The position numbers and the translations under genes are program-made. Source: an uncultured Pseudomonadales bacterium (GTDB lineage Bacteria; Pseudomonadota; Gammaproteobacteria; Pseudomonadales; Cellvibrionaceae). From it: a DNA stretch of 64,000 bases. The first letter of the stretch is position 1; each line of letters begins with the position of its first letter. The notes beneath the pieces were generated by a model. It made no database searches, had not been told where the DNA came from, and worked only from the letters and a program-made list of their open reading frames with translations. This document shows positions 1 to 7,747 of the stretch, piece after piece. The stretch covers positions 48,218-112,217 of the forward strand of contig CANLTI010000007.1 in assembly GCA_947494095.1 (NCBI GenBank), written 5' to 3'.

Positions 1-151
1 TCAATGGATTAATATTGAACGATTTTATTTTGGCATCGTAATTATGTAATTCGAGCCAATGCAGGGCGTAATACTTACCCGCAATTGGCATTAATGCGAT
101 TAGCACCGCTAGCGTAATTGCGAGCCCAAATAACCATTTAATTAAGCGCAT
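1..151 (-). CDS. N-terminus of a membrane-anchored AsmA/DUF748-like protein (partial)
   Basis: Reading the minus strand from an ATG at 151 gives about 50 residues that run off the left edge of the window. They start with MRLIKWLFGLAITLAVLIAL, a short basic stretch followed by a hydrophobic helix, then YYALHWLELHNYDAKIKSFNINPL. A single N-terminal membrane helix followed by a short strand ending in xxINPL is typical of large DUF748/AsmA-like envelope proteins, which anchor in the inner membrane and cross the periplasm. The family assignment rests on this short segment only, so it is tentative; that it is the start of an envelope protein is fairly safe. Confidence 0.5.
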   Translation of the reverse strand, partial: MRLIKWLFGLAITLAVLIALMPIAGKYYALHWLELHNYDAKIKSFNINPL

Positions 152-665
152 ATGCGATTCCTGTTTGCTTTTTATTATCTATATCGTGGGTTTGAATAAA
201 AAGAGTCTGTTACCCGAAATTATTTTACTCAATGAACGCGATGCTGAAAACGTTTAGAGCCACCTATACCTGCCAGCGGCTGCTCGTTATTCAGGTGCTG
301 CCATCTACAATTTTAGCCACGTGTGATGCTTGATTCTTGGATGGCGCGCATATTATCAGCGACTCTTATGATTATCAGCGACTATTCCCATTATCCGCGA
401 CTGTGCATCATTATTTATCACTGTGTGCCAGTCGCTCAGTCAGTAAAGCGATGCTTAGTCTCACTTTACTTTTATGTACATACGGCTAGCAAACACCAAG
501 GTAAACAGCCATTGATAAATTATTAATAAATATAGCGGCTATATAACCACAATAAAAGCCCCTCCACTCTTGTAAAATACGAATTACTCATAACCTTTCA
601 TTTAAAGGTTGAAATATCTCTCGTTTACCCAACAATAAGCGCCTCTCATTTTAGGTAGTCATACA
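152..665. other. Intergenic region with short tandem repeats and a small hairpin
   Basis: This 514-base gap separates divergent genes. It holds four imperfect 19-20 bp repeats (352-429, listed separately) and a 7-bp stem hairpin (AACCTTT at 592-598, AAAGGTT at 604-610) about 55 bases before the next start codon. A 67-codon open frame crosses the repeats but has no ribosome binding site and no recognisable protein features, so I do not call a gene. The promoters for both flanking genes should lie here. Confidence 0.5.
352..429. repeat. Four tandem 19-20 bp imperfect repeats
   Basis: Head-to-tail units start at 352, 371, 390 and 410 (lengths 19, 19, 20, 20), each beginning ATTAT. The first two share ATTATCAGCGACT exactly, the third has ATTATCCGCGACT, and the fourth is the most diverged (ATTATTTATCACT). 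A spacing near two helical turns would place each unit on the same DNA face, as in arrays of protein binding sites. No function can be assigned. Confidence 0.6.
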
Positions 666-1076
666 ATGGCCGACAAAGAATCTGTTCTTCCCCTGCTACA
701 AGCCGCTCATCAAACTCCCATCGTTGCTCTTGAGCTGCCCGATGACGATGAAATCACTGCTATAGAAGAAGCCATCTACGTGCAAATTCGAGGTGATTAT
801 CGCGACTTTTTATTAACCGCCTCCGACTTGGTCATTGGCACCTTAGAGCCCGCCACAGTCACCGATCCAAGCTCACACACTTATTTGCCGGAACTGACTT
901 GCCATGCCTGGGAGCAAGGCCTATCGCGCGAACTATTACCCATATGCCAAACAGCTAATGGGTACTTTTGCCTAGATATGGAAGATCAAATAATTGAGTG
1001 GATTGATGGGCAAGTAGAACCCGGAAGCTGGCCATCCATCTGGTCTTGGGCGGCTGATATGTGGTTAGATAGCTAG
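666..1076 (+). CDS. SUKH (SMI1/KNR4) superfamily protein
   Basis: A 136-aa soluble acidic protein without signal peptide or membrane helix. Residues about 29-55 (DEITAIEEAIYVQIRGDYRDFL) match the start of the SUKH fold, where a helix carrying a conserved acidic residue precedes the Y+xFL segment. The C-terminal half has the hydrophobic/aromatic strands usual for the family (ICQTANGYFCLDM, then a WPSIWSWAADMW tail). SUKH proteins often act as immunity proteins against contact-dependent toxins, but single-copy members without toxins are also common in proteobacteria. No toxin lies beside it. It looks like a single-gene unit; a weak AGG precedes the ATG. Confidence 0.65.
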   Translation: MADKESVLPLLQAAHQTPIVALELPDDDEITAIEEAIYVQIRGDYRDFLLTASDLVIGTLEPATVTDPSSHTYLPELTCHAWEQGLSRELLPICQTANGYFCLDMEDQIIEWIDGQVEPGSWPSIWSWAADMWLDS

Positions 1077-1446
1077 AGCGAGCCTCCCACAGACGAGTGC
1101 ACGCTTTTGGGATAGCCCTTCACCGCCCACCCCAAACAATAAAAAGGCACTTAAAATACGCGCCAAAAGCCCTCTAAAAAAGCTCTAATAGAATAAGCGC
1201 TGCACTCAAGTAGTCACAGTACTCAAGCAACAGTATCAAGCCAACCACACTGCACCAAAAAGAACTGCGAGCCAAGGCCTCGGGCACCAATATGGATCAC
1301 GCCTAAAGCCACCTGCTCGCAATGCATGCTTATTGAGCGACATTTACACTAAAAAAACGTAAAGAAACTGATTAAAACTAGGCATTAAAAATGCTAGGCA
1401 CTGTGTACGCCCATAAAACACCTCAACTCTGGTGTAAGGTAAGTAC
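1077..1446 (+). other. Intergenic region, no gene seen
   Basis: I find no convincing open frame or RNA gene in these 370 bases. A short direct repeat (CTAGGCA twice, around 1379-1401) lies upstream of the gpg operon, and a purine-rich ribosome binding site (GTAAGGTAAGTAC) directly precedes the ATG at 1447. The operon promoter is presumably here. Confidence 0.4.
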
Positions 1447-2292
1447 ATGCAACACCCAAGCAGCACATTAGCGCACAAAACACCGACAACACACACAACG
1501 CCGCCCCAAAAAGCTCACATACTGATTGTTACGGATTTGGACGGTACGCTACTTGATCACCACACCTATAGCTGGCAAGCGGCAAAACCGGCCATGGCGC
1601 AAGCGCGCACTTATAATATTCCTATTATTCCTTGCACCAGCAAAACACTACCCGAAACCCAAAAGCTGATTCATGACATGGACTTAGCCGGGCCCATTAT
1701 TTTTGAAAACGGCTCGGGTATCGCACTAGCTAATGGCGACATTATCGACCTCGCGCCAAGGTATTATGAAATACTTGAAACGCTGGACGATCTAAAACAC
1801 CATAATAATTTTGATTTTGTCGGGTTTAACGCCATGAGCGTTCAACAAATTGCCGAGCACACGCAACTCAGTCTCGAGGACGCAGCTAATGCAAAAAAAC
1901 GCCGCTATAGTGAACCTTTTTTATGGCAAGGCGATGCTTCCTCTTTGGCCTATTTTGAGAAAATGTGCCAGCCACTCAATATCGATATAGTACAAGGTGG
2001 CCGCTTTTATCACGCGTTAAGTCAGGGCGTATCAAAACAACGAGCCATTGAACAACTGAAGCAACAACTCAATATCCCCGACGCACACATTATTGCTTTA
2101 GGTGATAGTAATAATGATATTGCTATGTTGAGCCAAGCCGATACGGCTATTATTGTGAATAACCCCACGCGCAACTTCCCTTTGCTACCGCATAGCCAAA
2201 ATAGTATTCATTATACCAGCGCATACGGCCCGCTCGGCTGGAACGATGCCATTACCGACTTACTCAACACAATGGAGAATAATCATGGGTGA
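1447..2292 (+). CDS. gpgP: Glucosyl/mannosyl-3-phosphoglycerate phosphatase (HAD family)
   Basis: A 281-aa cytoplasmic HAD-superfamily phosphatase of the mannosyl-3-phosphoglycerate phosphatase (YedP-like) subgroup. Motif I is VTDLDGTLLD with the nucleophile and acid/base aspartates at 30 and 32; CTSKTLPET carries the motif II threonine/serine; ALGDSNNDIAML is the Mg-binding motif IV. It should remove phosphate from glucosyl-3-phosphoglycerate to yield glucosylglycerate, a compatible solute. The first ~22 residues are a polar extension not usual in the family, but a good ribosome binding site supports this start. It is the first gene of a three-gene operon and overlaps the next gene by 8 bases. 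Glucosyl rather than mannosyl specificity is inferred from the neighbours. Confidence 0.85.
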   Translation: MQHPSSTLAHKTPTTHTTPPQKAHILIVTDLDGTLLDHHTYSWQAAKPAMAQARTYNIPIIPCTSKTLPETQKLIHDMDLAGPIIFENGSGIALANGDIIDLAPRYYEILETLDDLKHHNNFDFVGFNAMSVQQIAEHTQLSLEDAANAKKRRYSEPFLWQGDASSLAYFEKMCQPLNIDIVQGGRFYHALSQGVSKQRAIEQLKQQLNIPDAHIIALGDSNNDIAMLSQADTAIIVNNPTRNFPLLPHSQNSIHYTSAYGPLGWNDAITDLLNTMENNHG

Positions 2293-3505
2293 ATTTCATC
2301 AAAACGGTATAGTTACCACGCTACACAACTTAACCCGCCGCCCCATTGAAGCATTAGAAGCCGAGCTCTGTGAATTTAATAAAACACGCAAACTCGGCTT
2401 GGTCTTACCGTGCTTATACTCTGAACTCGAAGGGCCTGCTATGCAGCCTATTGTTGAAGAGTTGGCTAAGGTCCCTTACCTCAACGAAATTATTATTGGC
2501 CTAGACCGCGCAACGGAAGAACAATATCGCAAAGCCCTGACGTTTTTTTCGCAGCTGCCGCAAAATTATAAAGTATTATGGAATGATGGCCCGCGCCTGC
2601 AAAAGGCGCACAAACAATTAACCGACGCTGGACTCTCTATTGGCGAACCCGGCAAAGGCCGCAATGTCTGGTTTTGTTTTGGTTATGCTTTTGCCTCGCA
2701 AGACAGCAGTGCGCTGGCACTACATGATTGCGATATTGTGACTTATAAACGCGATTTGCTCGCGCGCTTAATTTACCCTGTGGCCAATCCACAATTTAAT
2801 TATACTTTTTGTAAAGGTTATTACGCGCGCATTGCCGACGGCAAAATGAATGGGCGAGTGAGCCGGTTACTGGTCACCCCGCTACTGCGTGCACTCAGAA
2901 AAATATTTGGCCACCAAGAATATTTAGAATACCTCGATAGTTTTCGCTACCCATTAGCGGGTGAGTTTTCGATGCGTACCGACTCAGTACAAGACATTCG
3001 CATTCCCAGTGATTGGGGCCTAGAGATTGGTGTGCTCGCCGAAATGAAGCGCAACTATTCAACCAACCGTATTTGCCAAGCCGATATTGCCGATGTGTAC
3101 GATCATAAGCATCAAAGCCTCTCGACAGATAATGACCAAGCCGGCCTATCAAAAATGTCTATCGACATTAGTAAAGCGATTTTTAGAAAATTAGCCACCA
3201 ATGGCGTTGTTTTCTCGAGCGAAACTTTTCGCTCTATAAAAGCTACCTACTTTCGCATTGCCTTAGACTTAATCGAAACCTATGCCAACGATGCAACAAT
3301 GAATGGCTTGACCATGGACATTCATAAAGAGGAGCAAGCAGTAGAACTTTTTGCAGCCAACATTCTTAAAGCCGGCCTCACGTTTTTAGAAAACCCCATG
3401 GAACGGCCTTTTATTCCTAGCTGGAACCGCGTCAGTAGCGCATTGCCCAACTTACAACAATCGATGCTTGAGGCGGTAGCGCTTGACATGGAGGAATATT
3501 CCTAA
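2285..3505 (+). CDS. gpgS: Glucosyl-3-phosphoglycerate synthase
   Basis: A 406-aa cytoplasmic GT-A glycosyltransferase expected to join NDP-glucose to 3-phosphoglycerate, the first step of glucosylglycerate synthesis. LGLVLPCLYSELEGPAM is the N-terminal nucleotide-sugar strand and ALHDCDIVTY contains the metal-binding D-x-D (residues 148 and 150). The start is the ATG at 2285, preceded by GGAG seven bases upstream; a longer open frame begins upstream inside gpgP. It overlaps gpgP by 8 bases, and its stop shares one base with the next start (TAATG), so the three genes are almost certainly translationally coupled. Family identity is strong; sugar specificity follows from family resemblance and the neighbouring phosphorylase. 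Confidence 0.85.
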   Translation: MGEFHQNGIVTTLHNLTRRPIEALEAELCEFNKTRKLGLVLPCLYSELEGPAMQPIVEELAKVPYLNEIIIGLDRATEEQYRKALTFFSQLPQNYKVLWNDGPRLQKAHKQLTDAGLSIGEPGKGRNVWFCFGYAFASQDSSALALHDCDIVTYKRDLLARLIYPVANPQFNYTFCKGYYARIADGKMNGRVSRLLVTPLLRALRKIFGHQEYLEYLDSFRYPLAGEFSMRTDSVQDIRIPSDWGLEIGVLAEMKRNYSTNRICQADIADVYDHKHQSLSTDNDQAGLSKMSIDISKAIFRKLATNGVVFSSETFRSIKATYFRIALDLIETYANDATMNGLTMDIHKEEQAVELFAANILKAGLTFLENPMERPFIPSWNRVSSALPNLQQSMLEAVALDMEEYS

Positions 3506-5295
3506 TGACGGCAATAGAGCACTTAGCTGCACGCATTAAGGCCCACCTCGATATTATTTACAGCAATAAACAGGGCGACTCTTTTATTGAGCCGCTCACC
3601 GAGTCATTGGCTCACGAAATACTCACGCTCATGCGACTAAATGAATTTATTGCCACACCACAACCACACAACAACCCCTGGACCCAGCAAGATACATTGG
3701 TCATCACCTATAGCGATAGCATCAAAAGTGAAGGCGAGGCGCCATTAAAAACGCTGCGTGATTTTTTGCGCGCCAACCTCACAGGCTATATCAATGGCGT
3801 TCACATTCTGCCGTTTTTCCCTTGGAGCTCGGATGATGGTTTTGCTGTGATTGACTATTTGCAGGTTAACGAAGGACACGGCTCTTGGGATGATATTTCT
3901 GCCATCGCGAGTGACTTCAATTTAATGACCGACCTCGTCATTAATCACTGCTCGTCTAGAAGCCGCTGGTTTGATAATTACAAAAAAGGACTAGAGCCTG
4001 GCGCCAGTTATTTTATTGACACAGATCCAGACTTAGACCTCAGCCATATTACACGCCCAAGAACCTCACCATTACTACGCCCTACCGAAACCGCCAATGG
4101 CACTAAAAATGTGTGGTGCACCTTTAGCCATGACCAGGTCGACCTGGACTTCTCAAACCCTAAAGTACTGTTAGAGTTTGTAAAAATTATTCGGTTTTAT
4201 TTAGACCGTGGAGCATTAATTTTTCGATTAGATGCTGTCGCCTTTTTATGGAAAGACATTGAAACAAATAGTGTTAATCTGCCGCAAACGCATGAAATTA
4301 TTCGACTCATACGCACACTGGTCGAGCACTGCAATACCGAAGCAATTATTATTACCGAAACCAACATTCCCAACCGCGAGAATATTTCGTATTTTGGTAA
4401 CGCCAATGAAGCGCACATGGTGTATAACTTTTCACTGCCGCCATTATTACTGCATACACTCACAAGCGGCAATGCAACAGCGCTTAAAAATTGGCTCATG
4501 TCTATGCCACCGGCACAAGCAGGCACGGCGTATTTAAATTTTATTGCCAGTCATGATGGTATTGGCCTAAGGCCCGTTGAAGGGCTGCTCAGTGATGCAC
4601 AAACACACAGCCTTGCAAAACTCATGGAAAAAAATGGCGGTAAAATTTCATGGCGGTCGGTCGACGCCAATCACATGAAGCCGTACGAGCTGAATATTGC
4701 ACTGTGGGATGCCCTTAAAAGCACACAAGACACTGAAGATGACCAACTACAGTTTGAGCGGTTTATCAGTGCCCATACCATTATGCTCGCCATAGAGGGG
4801 GTTCCCGCTATTTATGTACACAGTTTGTTTGCCACGACCAATGATTATACCCGCGCACAAAATACCGGCCACAATCGCGCGATCAACCGCCACCAATGGG
4901 ATTTACAGCAGTTGCAAGGGGTTCTTGAAGACGAACACAGTCATCACTCAAAAGTGTTTCAACGCATCAAACAACTACTCACATTACGCAAAGGGCAGCC
5001 CGCTTTTCACCCAAATGCCACACAGTTTACGCTGCAATTAGGCGAGTCTATTTTTGCCTTTTGGCGTCAATGCGCCAATCGCGAACAAAGTATCTTTTGC
5101 CTTAACAACATCAGCGATCAAACACACTCTGTCGCTCTTTCCGATATCAATTTAATTACTCTAGATGCTTGGTGGGATCTACTCAGCGATCAAGTACTAT
5201 CGCCTGACACAAAAGAAATTACACTCGCCCCCTATCAATCTGTTTGGTTGAGTAACCAAAATTATCACCAAATAGCACCAAGCGGCGAGCAATAA
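3505..5295 (+). CDS. Glucosylglycerate phosphorylase (GH13 sucrose-phosphorylase-like)
   Basis: A 596-aa alpha-amylase-superfamily enzyme of the sucrose phosphorylase type (GH13 subfamily 18). The catalytic nucleophile is D243 in FRLDAVAFLWK, the acid/base is E285 in IIITETNIPN, and the transition-state aspartate is D351 in ASHDGIG; HILPFFPWSSDDGF near residue 100 is a subfamily hallmark. Members beside gpgS/gpgP, like E. coli YcjM, are known as glucosylglycerate phosphorylases, cleaving glucosylglycerate with phosphate to glucose-1-phosphate and glycerate. The operon thus encodes both synthesis and recycling of the solute. A plain sucrose or glucosylglycerol phosphorylase is possible but less likely in this context. 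The ATG overlaps the preceding stop codon. Confidence 0.8.
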   Translation: MTAIEHLAARIKAHLDIIYSNKQGDSFIEPLTESLAHEILTLMRLNEFIATPQPHNNPWTQQDTLVITYSDSIKSEGEAPLKTLRDFLRANLTGYINGVHILPFFPWSSDDGFAVIDYLQVNEGHGSWDDISAIASDFNLMTDLVINHCSSRSRWFDNYKKGLEPGASYFIDTDPDLDLSHITRPRTSPLLRPTETANGTKNVWCTFSHDQVDLDFSNPKVLLEFVKIIRFYLDRGALIFRLDAVAFLWKDIETNSVNLPQTHEIIRLIRTLVEHCNTEAIIITETNIPNRENISYFGNANEAHMVYNFSLPPLLLHTLTSGNATALKNWLMSMPPAQAGTAYLNFIASHDGIGLRPVEGLLSDAQTHSLAKLMEKNGGKISWRSVDANHMKPYELNIALWDALKSTQDTEDDQLQFERFISAHTIMLAIEGVPAIYVHSLFATTNDYTRAQNTGHNRAINRHQWDLQQLQGVLEDEHSHHSKVFQRIKQLLTLRKGQPAFHPNATQFTLQLGESIFAFWRQCANREQSIFCLNNISDQTHSVALSDINLITLDAWWDLLSDQVLSPDTKEITLAPYQSVWLSNQNYHQIAPSGEQ

Positions 5296-5327
5296 TACGC
5301 GCGCATGTACACGTAATGAAAACGTAA

Positions 5328-5535
5328 CTATTCAGCCGAACCCAAAAAACCTCTTAACAGGGTGCTGATGGGTTATTGCCTGGGCATTTAGCGCCGGGCC
5401 TTGCAGGGAAAGCAAGGGGTAGACAGTGCACCTGCATAGGGGTATCAAGATTAGACTTTGCAGGTTCACAAAATCGTAGATGGCTTGAGCGGCCCAGTAA
5501 ATGATTCATTCGCGCCCGATTTCCGCACCTCTGAG
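5328..5535 (+). repeat. Dispersed intergenic repeat, copy 1 (long form)
   Basis: Two blocks, about 5328-5398 and 5479-5535, match the reverse complement of 48271-48417. By eye they are roughly 89% and 83% identical. The first block starts CTATTCAGCCGAACCC; the second starts GATGGCTTGAGCGGCCCAG. Between the blocks this copy has about 80 bases where the other has about 20. It lies just after the gpg operon, outside genes. No coding potential is shared by the copies, so it resembles a non-autonomous dispersed element or a structured RNA/DNA element. Confidence 0.75.
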
Positions 5536-5572
5536 TTACATGAAAACAAAGGCTTCACATCAGTAAGGGTAT

Positions 5573-5722
5573 TCACGCATCACTGTGTTGAGCCTGACTG
5601 TGCTGAGCCTTTTTGGCATCTTCTGCAATATGCTTCGCAGCAAAACGAACGGCATAACCCATGCCGACAAGCATAGCAACAACAACAATTAAACTAAGAC
5701 CAATTACAAAATCAAACGGCAT
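5573..5722 (-). CDS. Small single-helix membrane protein (49 aa)
   Basis: Reading minus from the ATG at 5722 gives a 49-residue protein: MPFDFVIGLSLIVVVAMLVG, then a helix end and a polar tail rich in Ala, Lys, Gln and His (AEDAKKAQHSQAQHSDA). One transmembrane helix spans about residues 5-26. A good ribosome binding site (AGGTGAT) lies just upstream. It is 86 bases downstream of the SprA-like gene on the same strand and may belong to that transcript. I do not recognise the family; organisation and start signal argue that it is real. Confidence 0.6.
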   Translation of the reverse strand: MPFDFVIGLSLIVVVAMLVGMGYAVRFAAKHIAEDAKKAQHSQAQHSDA

Positions 5723-5808
5723 GATTATCACCTATCAAAAAGAGCTTATTTTTAACAGGATAGTACAATCACTCATATGCCACTTGATTCATATCAAACA
5801 AGGTATAC

Positions 5809-6990
5809 CTAAGCAGAGGCCCTCAGGTAAGTCTCTACCGGCTCGCTCGCAGCACGATACACTTGCGCAATACGCGACACCAAGTCCCCTTGAGCCCGCT
5901 CGCTTGACGATGCGCTAGTAGAGGAACTGATGATAGTAGTAGCGGAGCTAATAGCCATGGGATCTTCTACACTCGAGGAGCCTATGTTCGCGGCATGCGC
6001 ACCAGAGGTTAGAGGGCCTGGCGAAGGATCTGTCGCTGTGACCTCTTTGGCTTGAAGACCGTCACTAGAGCTTGCGCCATTGCCAGCTGAGTCATTGGGT
6101 GACGCACTTTCATTTTTCGCCGCTCGCTCTTGTGCCCGCGCTGCTGCAATTTGCTGACGTGCTTGCGCCTCTAGCTGCGTAGCCTCTTGCGCCACCTGCC
6201 TATCTTGTGGAGAGGGCTCAGACGGTGCCATGGCAGCGCGCCTAACCGTTTGTGCTTTTTCGAGGCTTTGCTCGGGTGTGGCGGCAGCACCTACATCAAT
6301 AGGCACCTCTCCACCCACGGCATAATTCACGCCATCGGGGCCTTGTTCAAATTGATATTTAGGCGCCCCAGCATAGGCGCCACCTACGGCGGCGTGGGCT
6401 TGCTCGTGGGTTCTAACCTCTCGGTCACGCGCAGCCAGCACACGGACTTCTTCCTGGTCTTGCTCCTTGATATGTTGAGCTTTTTGCTTTTCAGTTTCAG
6501 GGGTTTGCGCGGTGTTCGCCTCATCACTTAACTCTCCGTCATGGGCTATGGGCTTATCATCACGTGCATTACTGTTACTCTGCACGGCTATATCAGGCCC
6601 AACATCAGGCCCAACATCAGACCCAAGTACATGATAAGACCCAGCGCCATCATCCCCTGTCATCAACGCCGTCGCTTGATTTGACTTAAGAGCACCCTCA
6701 GGATGCACCGCACTGCCCGACGCCATCAACTTACCATTAGCGCCATAAGTCACTAGTGAAGCCGCCACATCAGGCTCAAAACCGTAGGCTTGAACCGCGT
6801 TGTGCAGCGGGCTGGGTACGGTACCGGGCTTAAGCGTCACTGTTTGTTTCTCAGCGTGTGCAACTTGGCTCACAGGCTTAAAAACACTCGCTTGCATATC
6901 GGTCTGATGCGTTGATGCTGCAGGCGAATAACTGACTATAGGTGCAGCATGGGTTGCGGGTAACGGCTGTAACGCATTAGGAATATTCAT
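5809..6990 (-). CDS. SprA-related putative metalloprotease (HExxH)
   Basis: A 393-aa protein with a long low-complexity N-terminus, then a conserved block at about residues 178-260. This includes EVRVLAARDREVRTHEQAHA with an HExxH zinc-protease signature (H195, E196, H199), followed by GGAYAGAPKYQFEQGPDG and GEVPIDVG. This block is characteristic of the SprA-related family (PF12118), annotated as putative metalloproteases of unknown substrate. The C-terminal part is rich in Ala/Gln/Glu helix and Ser/Ala. No signal peptide is apparent. Ribosome binding site AGAAGG precedes the ATG. It starts 35 bases after the flagellar-rod-like gene and is likely co-transcribed with it. Activity is inferred from the motif only. 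Confidence 0.75.
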   Translation of the reverse strand: MNIPNALQPLPATHAAPIVSYSPAASTHQTDMQASVFKPVSQVAHAEKQTVTLKPGTVPSPLHNAVQAYGFEPDVAASLVTYGANGKLMASGSAVHPEGALKSNQATALMTGDDGAGSYHVLGSDVGPDVGPDIAVQSNSNARDDKPIAHDGELSDEANTAQTPETEKQKAQHIKEQDQEEVRVLAARDREVRTHEQAHAAVGGAYAGAPKYQFEQGPDGVNYAVGGEVPIDVGAAATPEQSLEKAQTVRRAAMAPSEPSPQDRQVAQEATQLEAQARQQIAAARAQERAAKNESASPNDSAGNGASSSDGLQAKEVTATDPSPGPLTSGAHAANIGSSSVEDPMAISSATTIISSSTSASSSERAQGDLVSRIAQVYRAASEPVETYLRASA

Positions 6991-7025
6991 ATCGAAGACC
7001 TTCTAGTCACGGCTTCGCTTATTCA

Positions 7026-7421
7026 TTAGCTGTAATCATCAATCAAACTACCCACCGCTTCGGCCCCTACTTTTACAATACTTGCAGACGCCGTAAAAAG
7101 CTGTTTTTGCTGCTGCAAGTTGATCAGCTCTTGCGCAGAATTATGGGTGCCGCGATCAGCTTGTAGCGTCTCATTTGAGCTCTCGCTCGCACTATTTACA
7201 CGCGATGGATCACGCGGCGCATTCACTGTATTGTTCGCCGAAGCCGCATCGGTTACTGCCGGTGTATTAGCCTTTAGTGAAGGTGTATTGTGCGTACTAT
7301 GAGAAGGCCCTACAGCAGACTCTGAGCTTGGCTTTGCACTCGTAATATTGTGCGCGCTTTGCTGCATAGCTTGCTGGCTTTGCAGCATACCACTGAGGCC
7401 GTTATGCATAATGGCATTCAT
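7026..7421 (-). CDS. Miniature flagellar rod/hook-like protein
   Basis: A 131-aa protein whose ends resemble the two ends of flagellar rod/hook proteins. The N-terminus (NGLSGMLQSQQAMQQSAHNIT) looks like the FlgC/FlgE/FlgK helix, and the C-terminus (ELINLQQQKQLFTASASIVKVGAEAVGSLIDDYS) like the rod C-terminal domain, which normally carries an ALVNLIQAQRAFEAN-type heptad. Between them are only about 75 low-complexity residues (Ser, Ala, Asn, Thr). It is much shorter than true rod proteins and no other flagellar structural gene is near. It precedes the SprA-like gene in an apparent operon. A role in secretion or assembly at the basal body is conceivable but unproven. Confidence 0.55.
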   Translation of the reverse strand: MNAIMHNGLSGMLQSQQAMQQSAHNITSAKPSSESAVGPSHSTHNTPSLKANTPAVTDAASANNTVNAPRDPSRVNSASESSNETLQADRGTHNSAQELINLQQQKQLFTASASIVKVGAEAVGSLIDDYS

Positions 7422-7747
7422 ACTGACACTCCAGACCTTTTACTGTTTAGTTACAGTGAGTGTAACGGCAAATCTGTACAAAAAACAGCCAAAAAAGCAC
7501 TTTGCAGTTAAACTTTAATACTAAAAAAGCATGACCACTTGAGCACATAAAACGTCAGAGTATAAGCCTTTAAGGTGGCACATAAACACACCAAGCTGCG
7601 TCAAGATTAAGGTTTATGTGAAGTAAACGTCCATTTAAAATTAAAAAACGTCAAATATCTTTTTTTTGTTTGCCGCGAAACCGCTTTAACCTAGAATAGG
7701 CCTTACATAAAAATATTAATAAAAACACTACAGACTTGATCACCCCT
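7422..7747. other. Divergent promoter region with palindrome and sigma-28-like element
   Basis: This gap separates the rod-like gene (minus) from the second SUKH gene (plus). A perfect 6-bp inverted repeat, GTTACA-GTGAG-TGTAAC, lies at 7450-7466. On the minus strand, TAAAGTTT at 7510-7517 equals the -35 consensus of flagellar sigma-28 and is followed, 11 bases on, by a poorly matching -10 (GCTTTTTT against GCCGATAA). The remainder is AT-rich, with a T8 run near 7662-7669. No gene is visible. Confidence 0.35.

Noticed and set aside
323..526. 67-codon plus-strand open frame
   Set aside because: It spans the 19-20 bp tandem repeats, lacks a ribosome binding site and has no protein-like features.
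5458..5676. 72-codon frame across the dispersed repeat
   Set aside because: The repeat copies do not conserve this frame, and the frame overlaps the better-supported 49-aa gene on the other strand.
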